Below, piece after piece: positions 7,475 to 12,955 of a stretch of 64,000 nucleotides of DNA; position 1 is the stretch's first letter, and each line of letters starts with the position of its first letter. Both the position numbers and the translations under genes were made by a program. The notes below the pieces were generated by a model, which saw only the letters and a program-made list of their open reading frames with translations, was not told the DNA's origin and made no database searches. This DNA comes from a virus, in IMG/VR virus record IMGVR_UViG_3300032304_002285, positions 1-64,000 of that record; one strand, written 5' to 3'.

Positions 7475-7761
7475 CGAGAGTTTATATTATAGTGGATGAT
7501 AGGCTTACAAAGAGTCAGAGGATTCCTCAAGCTGCTCATGCTGCATCGGAATTGATGTTTGATTTTGGCTAGGAGTCTGCCCATTGGGTCAAGCAAGATC
7601 GAACCTTGATTTGTTTACAGGCTCATGAGAAAGAGATTGAGGGATTGAGGGGTGATTCGAGATTCTATGATGATGATCTTGGATTCACAACGGCAATTGC
7701 CTTTAAGCCGATAGAGGAGGAAGAGGGTAAGAAAAGGTTTGGACATTTGCGGTTAGCTTGA
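7471..7761 (+). CDS. Peptidyl-tRNA hydrolase 2-like protein with in-frame TAG
   Basis: The frame runs 97 codons to TGA with a single TAG at codon 34 (7570-7572). The first part (RVYIIVDDRLTKSQRIPQ, then AAHAASELMFDFG) looks like the PTH2 core, which has a basic K-x-x-x-I-x-x-Q segment followed by a helix with S/A-H-A. The part after TAG continues in frame (ESAHWVKQDRTLICLQAHE) with the following strands. A suppressor tRNA with anticodon CTA is encoded at 5701, so full-length protein may be made by readthrough. Alternative: a recent nonsense mutation. Starts in ATGA overlap with the previous gene. Confidence 0.6.
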
Positions 7762-7832
7762 TTAAAGGGGACCCAGAGATTAAAACCTCTAAGTTTTTTT
7801 TAATAAGGAGGGTATTAGATAAAGGAGTTGTT

Positions 7833-8558
7833 ATGGAAAATCAAAAATTAGCTAAAGAGTTGTTAAAGATTGCCAGAGATTTGGTATCTGATTTAGGTAG
7901 TGCTCGTCCAAGGGGTCAATTTAGGGGAAATGGTAGTCAATGGGAGTTTGGGGAAGATTACCAAAGTAAAGCTTCATGGGATTGGACTGCGGACATTGGT
8001 TTGTACGGTAAAAAGGATTTGAGTATTGAGGGAGCAACAGAACAGCATCCAGGGTTTAATAAAGCGATTCGGGAGATTGTGAAGAAATATCCAGAGATAA
8101 TGGAGTATAAGATTTCGTTTGATGGTCCCTTGGTTCCAATTGGAGAAGTTTTAGGATTAAAGACGCCAGAAAGATGGGATGATATTATCTTTTATCATGG
8201 GACTGCGACTGCTGCTCTTGATGCTATTCTCTCAGGTGGATTAAAATCTCGGATGGAGACTGGGGCGGCTGCTGCTCATGGGGCAAACCTTGGCAAACCT
8301 TCCCTTCATTCTGATGCTGTTTATCTGACAACACAAAAGAATACGGCAAATTTTGCAGCGAGGGATGCGGCAAGTAAGACGAAAAGTAAGCCTGTTGTGT
8401 TGGCTATTCGGGGTTTTTCAGGGAATGAGAGAAGTTGGGTTTCCGATGAGGATTCAAGGCAAGATGACCCTTGGGAATCCTTGAGGAAGTTGGGATCTGT
8501 TGCTTATAAGGGAACGATTCCTCCGAAATTTATTAAGGTTGATAGGATTTTAGATTAA
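7833..8558 (+). CDS. ADP-ribosyltransferase-like protein with N-terminal tag
   Basis: 241 aa; ATG 7833 is set by AAAGGAG. Residues 1-18 are the amphipathic tag (KLAKELLKIARDLV). The C-terminal half looks like an ADP-ribosyltransferase fold: YHGT at 121-124 with AILSGGL (NAD-binding His), VYLTT at 163-167 followed by a helix NTANFAARDAA, then GSVAYKGTIPPKFIKV at 221-236. Such proteins transfer ADP-ribose from NAD+ to protein or other targets. In T4 the packaged, injected Alt protein is also an ADP-ribosyltransferase with an N-terminal head-targeting peptide, which supports the packaged-effector idea. The catalytic Glu is not certain from sequence alone. Confidence 0.7.
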   Translation: MENQKLAKELLKIARDLVSDLGSARPRGQFRGNGSQWEFGEDYQSKASWDWTADIGLYGKKDLSIEGATEQHPGFNKAIREIVKKYPEIMEYKISFDGPLVPIGEVLGLKTPERWDDIIFYHGTATAALDAILSGGLKSRMETGAAAAHGANLGKPSLHSDAVYLTTQKNTANFAARDAASKTKSKPVVLAIRGFSGNERSWVSDEDSRQDDPWESLRKLGSVAYKGTIPPKFIKVDRILD

Positions 8559-8574
8559 AGCATTAGGAGTCGTT

Positions 8575-8862
8575 ATGAATAATCTTAAATTAGCTGAAGA
8601 GTTGTTAAAGATTGCCAAGGATTTGACTGCCAAGAAGGATTTGTATTGGTTGGCAAAGCAAGTGAAGGTTGGTCATTATCCGTCTGATGATTCTGAGCAA
8701 GGCGATTGGGCAGGAGAAGTTCAATTGCAAGTAATGGAAATCTGGAATCAACTGAATAAGAAAGAGCGGGATGGAATTGAAAAAGAATTGATGGTAGAAG
8801 GAAAACCATTAAAGATTGTATTAAATGGGGTATTGAATGCTGTGATTAATACTCTGACATAA
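8575..8862 (+). CDS. Tagged hypothetical protein
   Basis: 95 aa. Tag NNLKLAEELLKIAKDL at 2-17. The leader and first 20 codons match those of the 7833 gene closely at DNA level (GGAGT-GTTATG, then AATTAGCTxAAGAGTTG), so the tag has been duplicated as a block with its ribosome-binding site. The remainder (MEIWNQLNKKERDGIEKEL) is helical and unrecognised. Confidence 0.7.
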   Translation: MNNLKLAEELLKIAKDLTAKKDLYWLAKQVKVGHYPSDDSEQGDWAGEVQLQVMEIWNQLNKKERDGIEKELMVEGKPLKIVLNGVLNAVINTLT

Positions 8863-8887
8863 AGTAGAAAAAATCTTTTTACTAACG

Positions 8888-8921
8888 GGAGGATCAGGCA
8901 ACTGGTCCTTCTTATTTTTTG
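8888..8921 (+). terminator. Rho-independent terminator
   Basis: AGGATCAG-GCAA-CTGGTCCT hairpin followed by TCTTATTTTTT. Confidence 0.75.
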
Positions 8922-8958
8922 TGTTATATTGAGGATTCAACCCAAATGGAGGGAAAAT

Positions 8959-9327
8959 ATGAAAGTGATTACTGAGCATCAATGCGGTGGCGGGATGGAT
9001 GAAGGTTTGGTAGTGAGGACGGTTGATGAGCCGGGTCCTGGTGGTGCTCATCATGAATATCATGTTGAGATTACCAATGGATCTGAGACTGAAGTTATAG
9101 GGATTAAATTTCAGAAGGGTCCTGTTAAGGAAGTTGGGTTGAATGGATTGAGTCAAGAGGTTTTACTTGCCATTGTGGTTGACAGGCTTCAGGATTTTCA
9201 GAATGGTCCTTTTGCTTGTGAATCGAATCAGAAGGCATTGGTTGCAGCAAGAGAGTCTTTGGGTTTCTTGAAGTCTCGGACATTAGATAGGATCAAGAGA
9301 CAGGTTGAGGGTAGAAACATAAAGTGA
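8959..9327 (+). CDS. Phage protein with possible Acb2/Tad1-type hairpin domain
   Basis: 122 aa; ATG 8959 follows GGAGGG. N-terminal HQCGGGMDEGLVVRTVDEPG and PGGAHHEYHVEI form a strongly conserved phage-type beta domain. The C-terminal 50 residues are a helical hairpin (DRLQDFQNGPFACESN, AARESLGFLKSRTLDR, QVEGRNIK) similar to what I recall of the Acb2/Tad1 hairpin domain, which in its characterised members sequesters cyclic-nucleotide or gcADPR signals of CBASS and Thoeris defence. That assignment is from memory of the motif; key ligand residues are not verified. Confidence 0.6.
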   Translation: MKVITEHQCGGGMDEGLVVRTVDEPGPGGAHHEYHVEITNGSETEVIGIKFQKGPVKEVGLNGLSQEVLLAIVVDRLQDFQNGPFACESNQKALVAARESLGFLKSRTLDRIKRQVEGRNIK

Positions 9328-9347
9328 AAACTTTTTACGGTAGGGTC

Positions 9348-9376
9348 TTGACAGAGGCTAGAAGTTGTGGTAATCT
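9348..9376 (+). promoter_or_regulatory. Possible sigma70-type promoter before the tRNA cluster
   Basis: TTGACA (9348-9353), 17-nt spacer, TAATCT (9371-9376). The -35 is perfect, the -10 weak. Confidence 0.4.
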
Positions 9377-9424
9377 TAGTGGTTAGTGAGAGTTTGGTTG
9401 TTGAGAGGAAATAGAAAGTTAGCG

Positions 9425-9508
9425 ATGAACAAGTTGTATTCATATTTTAGTTGTTCGAGCTTGTGGTCCCTTAGCGGGGAACACCGGGAGGGCTTTATTG
9501 CTCTTTAA
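9425..9508 (+). CDS. Possible 27-aa leader peptide
   Basis: ATG to TAA, 27 aa (MNKLYSYFSCSSLW ...), lying between a candidate promoter and a terminator, upstream of the tRNA cluster. Shine-Dalgarno GAGAGGAA is distant. Could be an attenuation leader or chance. Confidence 0.25.
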   Translation: MNKLYSYFSCSSLWSLSGEHREGFIAL

Positions 9509-9536
9509 GGAACTTCTAAAATAAAAAATAGAAGTA

Positions 9537-9574
9537 AGCCCCCGGTAGCCCGAAAAGGTTTCCGGGGGTTTTTG
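9537..9574 (+). terminator. Rho-independent terminator
   Basis: CCCCCGG (9539-9545) pairs with CCGGGGG (9562-9568), followed by TTTTTGTTT. Confidence 0.8.
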
Positions 9575-9619
9575 TTTGTAGGTGTTAGATCTTTGAAAAT
9601 TGAATAGATAGAGTTCGTT

Positions 9620-9710
9620 GGAGGGATGGCTGAGCGGCTTAAGGCGCACGTTTTGAAAACGTGAGGCGGCTGATACCCGTCCGAGGGTTCAAATCCCTCT
9701 CCCTCTTCCA
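9620..9710 (+). tRNA. tRNA-Ser(TGA)
   Basis: Acceptor GGAGGGA/TCCCTCT, anticodon arm CACGT-TTTGAAA-ACGTG, long variable arm, T-arm GAGGG-TTCAAAT-CCCTC, CCA encoded. Confidence 0.92.
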
Positions 9711-9716
9711 TTTTAT

Positions 9717-9802
9717 GCCAGGATGGCGAAATTGGTAGACGCAGCAGACTCAAAATCTGCCGCCCTGGTGGCATGTGGGTTCGACTCCCATTCCTGGTAC
9801 CA
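9717..9802 (+). tRNA. tRNA-Leu(CAA)
   Basis: Acceptor GCCAGGA/TCCTGGT, D-arm with TTGGTAGAC, anticodon arm GCAGA-CTCAAAA-TCTGC, variable arm, discriminator A, CCA encoded. TTG is a heavily used Leu codon in these genes. Confidence 0.92.
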
Positions 9803-9820
9803 ATTGCAAAGGAGTATGTT

Positions 9821-10039
9821 ATGTCAAAAGAAAAGAAGGCTAGAAGGGCAATAGAGTTAGAAGGAACCGGAGTTACAATTGAATTGGAAAAAGTTGTCTG
9901 TGTGAGTTTGACGGCTAAGGACAAGTGTTTTATTAGTTTGGAGAAACTTCCTAGTGGAGGGTTTCGGCTGATTTACACTGACAATTTGATCCAAGACATT
10001 TCTAAGTTTACAGGGATGAGGATGATTCGAGAGGAATGA
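9821..10039 (+). CDS. Hypothetical small protein inside the tRNA cluster
   Basis: 72 aa; ATG 9821 with AAAGGAG 6 nt upstream. Small beta-rich protein (VTIELEKVVCVSLTAKD, GFRLIYTDNL). Not recognised. Confidence 0.7.
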   Translation: MSKEKKARRAIELEGTGVTIELEKVVCVSLTAKDKCFISLEKLPSGGFRLIYTDNLIQDISKFTGMRMIREE

Positions 10040-10046
10040 GATTTAT

Positions 10047-10128
10047 GCTGCTGTACCCGAATTGGCATAGGGGTTCGCTTGAGGTGCGAATGCCGAAAGG
10101 CGTAAGGGTTCGAGTCCCTTCAGTAGTA
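10047..10128 (+). tRNA. tRNA-Leu(GAG)
   Basis: Acceptor GCTGCTG/CAGTAGT, anticodon arm TTCGC-TTGAGGT-GCGAA, T-arm AAGGG-TTCGAGT-CCCTT, discriminator A; CCA not encoded. Confidence 0.88.
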
Positions 10129-10143
10129 CTTTTCAGATTTCAT

Positions 10144-10229
10144 ACGAGGGTGGTGAAATGGCAGACACAGCAGGTCTAGACCCTGCTACTCTTAAGAGTA
10201 TAGGGGTTCAAGTCCCCTCCCTCGTACCA
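10144..10229 (+). tRNA. tRNA-Leu(TAG), unusual C33
   Basis: Acceptor ACGAGGG/CCCTCGT, anticodon stem GCAGG/CCTGC with loop TCTAGAC, giving anticodon TAG but C instead of the near-universal U at position 33. T-arm AGGGG-TTCAAGT-CCCCT, CCA encoded. Confidence 0.8.
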
Positions 10230-10238
10230 TGTTTCTTT

Positions 10239-10300
10239 TGATGGTTACTCGGATGAGCATTCGAGTATTAAAAACGAGGGCTAGACATTCGTTGCCATCA
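10239..10300 (+). other. 62-nt three-way-junction RNA element
   Basis: TGATGGT pairs with GCCATCA (7 bp). Inside are two hairpins, ACTCG/CGAGT and AACGA/TCGTT. No T-loop or anticodon loop is present, so it is not a standard tRNA. A short T-run follows. Confidence 0.4.
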
Positions 10301-10310
10301 TGTTTTTGCA

Positions 10311-10332
10311 GGAGGCGTGGCCGAGTTGGTAG
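10311..10332 (+). pseudogene. 5' fragment of a tRNA gene
   Basis: GGAGGCGTGGCCGAGTTGG reads as acceptor and D-arm of a type II tRNA, but the sequence then changes into the leader hairpin of the HNH gene and no matching 3' half follows. Confidence 0.55.
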
Positions 10333-10334
10333 TA

Positions 10335-10394
10335 CATGGAAATCAGCTATAGTTGTGACATATTAATGTCATACAACTCGCGGAGGTTTCCATG
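10335..10394 (+). promoter_or_regulatory. Start-codon-sequestering structure of the HNH gene
   Basis: Outer stem CATGGAAA (10335-10342) pairs with TTTCCATG (10387-10394), which includes the ATG start. An inner hairpin AGTTGTGACAT...ATGTCATACAACT lies between, and the GGAGG Shine-Dalgarno is enclosed. Confidence 0.75.
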
Positions 10395-10895
10395 AGAACA
10401 GAAAATGCCATTTGTCAGGTTTGTAAGAAGGCGTATTATCGTCGTCCGTATCAAAGAGAAAATTTTGCTAACAATTTTTGTTCGCTTGAATGTTATGGTA
10501 AGTCAAAGAGAAGAGCTTTTTCTTTGTGTGAGACTTGTCATAAACCTTTTCATGGGAAAAGAAGAGAACAGAGATTTTGTTGTGGGGTTTGTGCTTTGAA
10601 ACAAAGAAGCTCTCGGACTGCCCAAGGAATGTATTCTGGAAGTCTAACTAAGAATAAAAGTAAAATGATGTTTGAAGAGCTAAGGCGTAGGTTGGATTTT
10701 AAGACTTGTATGATTGAAGGCTGTTCTTATGACAAGACTTTTGATATACACCGTTTAATTCCGGGTTCTGATGGTGGTAAGTATGAAGTGGGGAATATGT
10801 TCGCAATATGCCCTAACCATCATGCCGAGATTCATAGGAATATAATTAAAGTAGAGAAGGTTAATGATGGATGTCTTAGGGAAAAGAATTTGTAG
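10392..10895 (+). CDS. HNH homing-type endonuclease inserted in the tRNA cluster
   Basis: 167 aa. Three N-terminal zinc-ribbon-like Cys pairs (CQVCKKAYY, CSLECYG, CETCHKPF with CCGVC) and a C-terminal HNH motif (FDIHRLIPGSDGG, NMFAICPNHHAEIH). Known family: AP2/HNH-type homing nucleases of phages. The gene abuts a truncated tRNA upstream, and its TAG stop overlaps the first base of tRNA-Ser(GCT), so it appears to have landed between tRNA genes. Confidence 0.88.
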   Translation: MRTENAICQVCKKAYYRRPYQRENFANNFCSLECYGKSKRRAFSLCETCHKPFHGKRREQRFCCGVCALKQRSSRTAQGMYSGSLTKNKSKMMFEELRRRLDFKTCMIEGCSYDKTFDIHRLIPGSDGGKYEVGNMFAICPNHHAEIHRNIIKVEKVNDGCLREKNL

Positions 10896-10982
10896 GAGAT
10901 GTGGCTGAGTGGCTTAAGGCGGCTCTCTGCTAAGGAGTTGGCGGCTAATACCCGTCCGTAGGTTCAAATCCTACCATCTCCG
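10895..10982 (+). tRNA. tRNA-Ser(GCT)
   Basis: Acceptor GGAGATG/CATCTCC, anticodon stem GCTCT/GGAGT (with wobbles) and loop CTGCTAA, long variable arm, T-arm GTAGG-TTCAAAT-CCTAC, discriminator G. CCA not encoded. Confidence 0.88.
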
Positions 10983-10989
10983 CAGTTTC

Positions 10990-11061
10990 AGGGATGTGAT
11001 GTAATTGGTAGCATAAAGGATTCCAAACCCTTTCGTCTCAGTTCGAGTCTGAGCGTCCCTG
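10990..11061 (+). tRNA. tRNA-Trp(CCA)
   Basis: Acceptor AGGGATG/CGTCCCT, anticodon loop TTCCAAA in a stem AAGGA/CCCTT with one A-C mismatch, T-arm CTCAG-TTCGAGT-CTGAG, discriminator G. Confidence 0.82.
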
Positions 11062-11066
11062 GATTT

Positions 11067-11158
11067 CATGAAGTGACGGAATTGGTAGACGTAGCCTCAG
11101 TAGAGACGCCAAAACTCGAACAGGCTGGCAATTGCAGGTTCGATTCCTGCCTTCATGG
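11067..11158 (+). tRNA. tRNA-like gene with oversized anticodon region
   Basis: Acceptor CATGAAG/CTTCATG, Leu-like D-arm (GGAATTGGTAGAC) and T-arm GCAGG-TTCGATT-CCTGC are canonical. In place of a 7-nt loop, AGCCT and AGGCT enclose 24 nt, so the anticodon is unresolved. Either a diverged tRNA or one with a small insertion. Confidence 0.5.
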
Positions 11159-11170
11159 AAATTTTCTCTT

Positions 11171-11256
11171 AGGTGTATGACTGAGCGGTTTAAGGTGGCT
11201 CCTGGACGGGGCTGAGGCTCTTCGAGCTTCCGTAGGTTCAAATCCTACTGCATCTA
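11171..11256 (+). tRNA. tRNA-Ser(GGA), first copy
   Basis: Acceptor AGGTGTA/TGCATCT, weak anticodon stem GGCTC/GGGCT, loop CTGGACG (C at position 37 is unusual), variable arm with TTCG loop, T-arm GTAGG-TTCAAAT-CCTAC. Possibly decaying, since a cleaner Ser(GGA) lies at 12595. Confidence 0.7.
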
Positions 11257-11273
11257 AGAGGAATTATTTTGCA

Positions 11274-11366
11274 GGAGGAATGGGTGAATTGGCTAAACCA
11301 GCAGTCTCGAAAGCTGCCGAATCGGGTTAACTACTCGATGTGAGGGTTCGATCCCCTCTTCCTCCG
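11274..11366 (+). tRNA. tRNA-Ser(CGA)
   Basis: Acceptor GGAGGAA/TTCCTCC, anticodon arm GCAGT-CTCGAAA-GCTGC, long variable arm, T-arm GAGGG-TTCGATC-CCCTC, discriminator G. Confidence 0.88.
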
Positions 11367-11431
11367 CAGATTTTTATTCAGAAGGTTTGGATTTTGAGAA
11401 GAATGAAGTAATTGAGTAAGTGGAGGTAACA

Positions 11432-11617
11432 ATGAAAAAGTGTCAATGTTGCAAGGGTGCTGGAATGAGTCATTCGGTTCTTAAGGACCATGGGAGCAAA
11501 AAGATGGAGTCCCACATTACTCCATGTGATAGCCCAACCTGTAAGAATGGATATGTGAGTGAGTCTTTGGTTGAGGAGTATTACAAGAATTTTGCTGAGT
11601 ATGGGAAAGTAGTTTAA
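11432..11617 (+). CDS. Small zinc-motif protein in tRNA cluster
   Basis: 61 aa; ATG 11432 follows GGAGG. C-x2-C-x2-G (CQCCKGAG) and a second pair C-x4-C (PCDSPTCKNG) suggest a DnaJ-like zinc knuckle. Function unknown. Confidence 0.7.
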   Translation: MKKCQCCKGAGMSHSVLKDHGSKKMESHITPCDSPTCKNGYVSESLVEEYYKNFAEYGKVV

Positions 11618-11626
11618 GTTTAGTTT

Positions 11627-11703
11627 GGATGGTGAGCAAGTCTGGTTGATTGCGCTCGGTTGAAGCCCGAGAGAACTCGGTTCGATTCCGAGACCATCCA
11701 CCA
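11627..11703 (+). tRNA. tRNA-Phe(GAA)
   Basis: Acceptor GGATGGT/ACCATCC, anticodon arm CTCGG-TTGAAGC-CCGAG, T-arm CTCGG-TTCGATT-CCGAG, CCA encoded. The D-arm region is somewhat irregular. Confidence 0.85.
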
Positions 11704-11711
11704 ATTTTAGT

Positions 11712-11787
11712 GACGGGATGGCTGAGAGGCTTAGGCACTTGTCTGCAAAACAAGACCACAGGGGTTCGACTCCCCTTCCCGTCTCCA
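11712..11787 (+). tRNA. tRNA-Cys(GCA)
   Basis: Acceptor GACGGGA/TCCCGTC, anticodon arm CTTGT-CTGCAAA-ACAAG, T-arm AGGGG-TTCGACT-CCCCT, discriminator T as usual for Cys, CCA encoded. Confidence 0.9.
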
Positions 11788-11805
11788 TTGTTAGTCTTGA
11801 GAGAT

Positions 11806-11830
11806 GGTGGTTCAAGCCCACCCACGCCGC
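11806..11830 (+). pseudogene. 3' fragment of a tRNA gene
   Basis: T-arm GGTGG-TTCAAGC-CCACC followed by CACGCCG, with no D-arm or anticodon arm upstream. Confidence 0.5.
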
Positions 11831-11842
11831 TTTACCTGGGAG

Positions 11843-11970
11843 GGTTCTGACGGTGTAGTAAGTCGTTTAAACGGTAAAGACGCTCAAGGCTTTCAGGATG
11901 TATTATTGAAGGTGGCAAGGCGACTATCAGATGTGTCGCGCAGGACTGAGTTCGATTCTCGGCAGAACTA
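11843..11970 (+). tRNA. Oversized tRNA-like element
   Basis: GGTTCTG pairs with CAGAACT (7 bp), and a canonical T-arm CTGAG-TTCGATT-CTCGG precedes the 3' strand. A D-loop-like GTCGTTTAAACGGTAAAGAC is present. The total is 128 nt with no clear 7-nt anticodon loop, suggesting an insertion or intron-like sequence. Confidence 0.4.
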
Positions 11971-11983
11971 CTAAAGAGTTTTT

Positions 11984-12078
11984 GGGAGAGCGGCAACGAT
12001 TGGCTGGTGTTGCGCTAGACTGTAAATCTAGTCCCTTTGTGGTAAACATAGGGGGTTCGATTCCCTCCTCTCCCACCA
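11984..12078 (+). tRNA. tRNA-Tyr(GTA)
   Basis: Acceptor GGGAGAG/CTCTCCC, anticodon arm CTAGA-CTGTAAA-TCTAG, long variable arm, TTCGATT T-loop, discriminator A, CCA encoded. Confidence 0.9.
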
Positions 12079-12108
12079 ATTTATATGGCAATGATTAATA
12101 ACAGAGGT

Positions 12109-12143
12109 ATATTACACCAGTGTAAAAAGGAGAGGTGTAATAT
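12109..12143 (+). promoter_or_regulatory. Start-codon-sequestering hairpin of the PD-(D/E)XK gene
   Basis: ATATTACACC (12109-12118) pairs perfectly with GGTGTAATAT (12134-12143). The latter contains part of the Shine-Dalgarno and the first two bases of the ATG. Confidence 0.8.
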
Positions 12144-12549
12144 GCTTAATGGTCACAAGAATACAAAGAAACAGGGTGATGTGGGTCTTGGGTTGGCAAT
12201 TGGTTGGTTTTCTTCTCTAGGGCATACGGTTTGTGTTCCATTAACAGATAGTCAGGATTATGATTTGATTGTGGATATAGATGGAAAAATCCACCGGGTT
12301 CAGGTTAAGACAACAACTTATAAATCTGAATATGGGATTTTTACCACTAACCTTAGTGTGAAGGGTGGGAATAGGACATCGGTTGGAAAAGTGAAGAAAT
12401 TTGACTCCAATAAGGTAGACAATGTTTTTATCGTAACGAGTGATGATGAGTATTATTTTATACCTGCATCACAGATAGAAGCAAAACATAACATTTCTCT
12501 TGGTACGAAATGGATTCAGTACAAAGTAAAACCTGTCCCTTTGAGGTGA
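12142..12549 (+). CDS. PD-(D/E)XK homing-type endonuclease
   Basis: 135 aa from ATG 12142; an upstream in-frame ATG at 12085 is rejected because the hairpin and AGGAGAGG mark 12142. Core order fits the group-I-intron-associated PD-(D/E)XK family: K-K-Q-G-D-V-G helix, YDLIVDIDGKIHRVQVKTT (D of YDL, then Q-V-K), and a later VFIVTSDDEYYFIP strand. It sits between tRNA-Tyr and a stray tRNA 3' end, a typical target context for such enzymes, which home into tRNA genes. No group I intron core is visible around it. Confidence 0.8.
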   Translation: MLNGHKNTKKQGDVGLGLAIGWFSSLGHTVCVPLTDSQDYDLIVDIDGKIHRVQVKTTTYKSEYGIFTTNLSVKGGNRTSVGKVKKFDSNKVDNVFIVTSDDEYYFIPASQIEAKHNISLGTKWIQYKVKPVPLR

Positions 12550-12554
12550 ACAAT

Positions 12555-12582
12555 GAAGGTGCAACTCCTTCTGCCACCACCA
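12555..12582 (+). pseudogene. 3' fragment of a tRNA gene
   Basis: T-arm-like GAAGG-TGCAACT-CCTTC, then TGCCACC, A and CCA. No 5' half with GGTGGCA plus D-arm is found next to it. Immediately follows the endonuclease gene. Confidence 0.5.
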
Positions 12583-12594
12583 ATTGTTTTGCAT

Positions 12595-12688
12595 GGAGAG
12601 GTGGCTGAATTGGTCTAAGGCGCTACACTGGAAATGTAGTGGTTCCGGTTCAAACCGGGGCCTAGGGGTTCGAGTCCCCTCCTCTCCG
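12595..12688 (+). tRNA. tRNA-Ser(GGA), second copy
   Basis: Acceptor GGAGAGG/CCTCTCC, anticodon arm CTACA-CTGGAAA-TGTAG, long variable arm, T-arm AGGGG-TTCGAGT-CCCCT, discriminator G. Confidence 0.9.
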
Positions 12689-12689
12689 G

Positions 12690-12768
12690 GTCAGAGTGTC
12701 AAGGAGCCTCCACGGGGCTCTGACTGGGCAACGGTATTAATACCGGCTAATCCTTGACAGAAGATTTT
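12690..12768 (+). other. Structured RNA with two competing folds
   Basis: TGTCAAGGA (12697-12705) pairs with TCCTTGACA (12751-12759) around two hairpins, GAGCCTC/GGGGCTC and CGGTAT/ATACCG. GTCAGAG (12690-12696) can instead pair with CTCTGAC (12718-12724), which uses bases of the inner hairpin. GAAGATTTTTT follows, so this may be an attenuator. Confidence 0.45.
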
Positions 12769-12770
12769 TT

Positions 12771-12863
12771 GGGAGTCGATCCTCACGGCTGTCTGTAAAA
12801 CAGTTGCCCTCAAAAGCATGTGAGGTGGTTGGGCGAGAGGTTCAATTCCTCCGGCTCTCACCA
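12771..12863 (+). tRNA. tRNA-Tyr-like(GTA), atypical D-arm
   Basis: Acceptor GGGAGTC/GGCTCTC, anticodon arm GCTGT-CTGTAAA-ACAGT, long variable arm GCCC...GGGC, TTCAATT T-loop, CCA encoded. The D-arm is missing the usual GG loop and can pair with the variable region instead. Confidence 0.5.
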
Positions 12864-12875
12864 ATTGAAAACAGA

Positions 12876-12911
12876 AGCCCAAAGGGAATAAAATCTCTTT
12901 GGGCTTTTTTA
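12876..12911 (+). terminator. Rho-independent terminator ending the tRNA cluster
   Basis: AGCCCAAAG (12876-12884) pairs with CTTTGGGCT (12897-12905), followed by TTTTT. Confidence 0.85.
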
Positions 12912-12926
12912 TGTTCAAGATTTTGG

Positions 12927-12934
12927 GGTATAAT
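12927..12934 (+). promoter_or_regulatory. TATAAT box before the main array
   Basis: GGGGTATAATAGG lies 20-30 nt before the first array gene and just after the terminator. No good -35 is evident. Confidence 0.4.
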
Positions 12935-12955
12935 AGGTAGAAACAGGTAGGAAGT

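Noticed and set aside
12085-12549. Longer start (ATG 12085) for the PD-(D/E)XK gene
   Set aside because: The hairpin, Shine-Dalgarno and family start all point to 12142.
11800-12590. Group I intron around the PD-(D/E)XK gene
   Set aside because: No convincing P3-P7 core or matching tRNA 5' half could be found.
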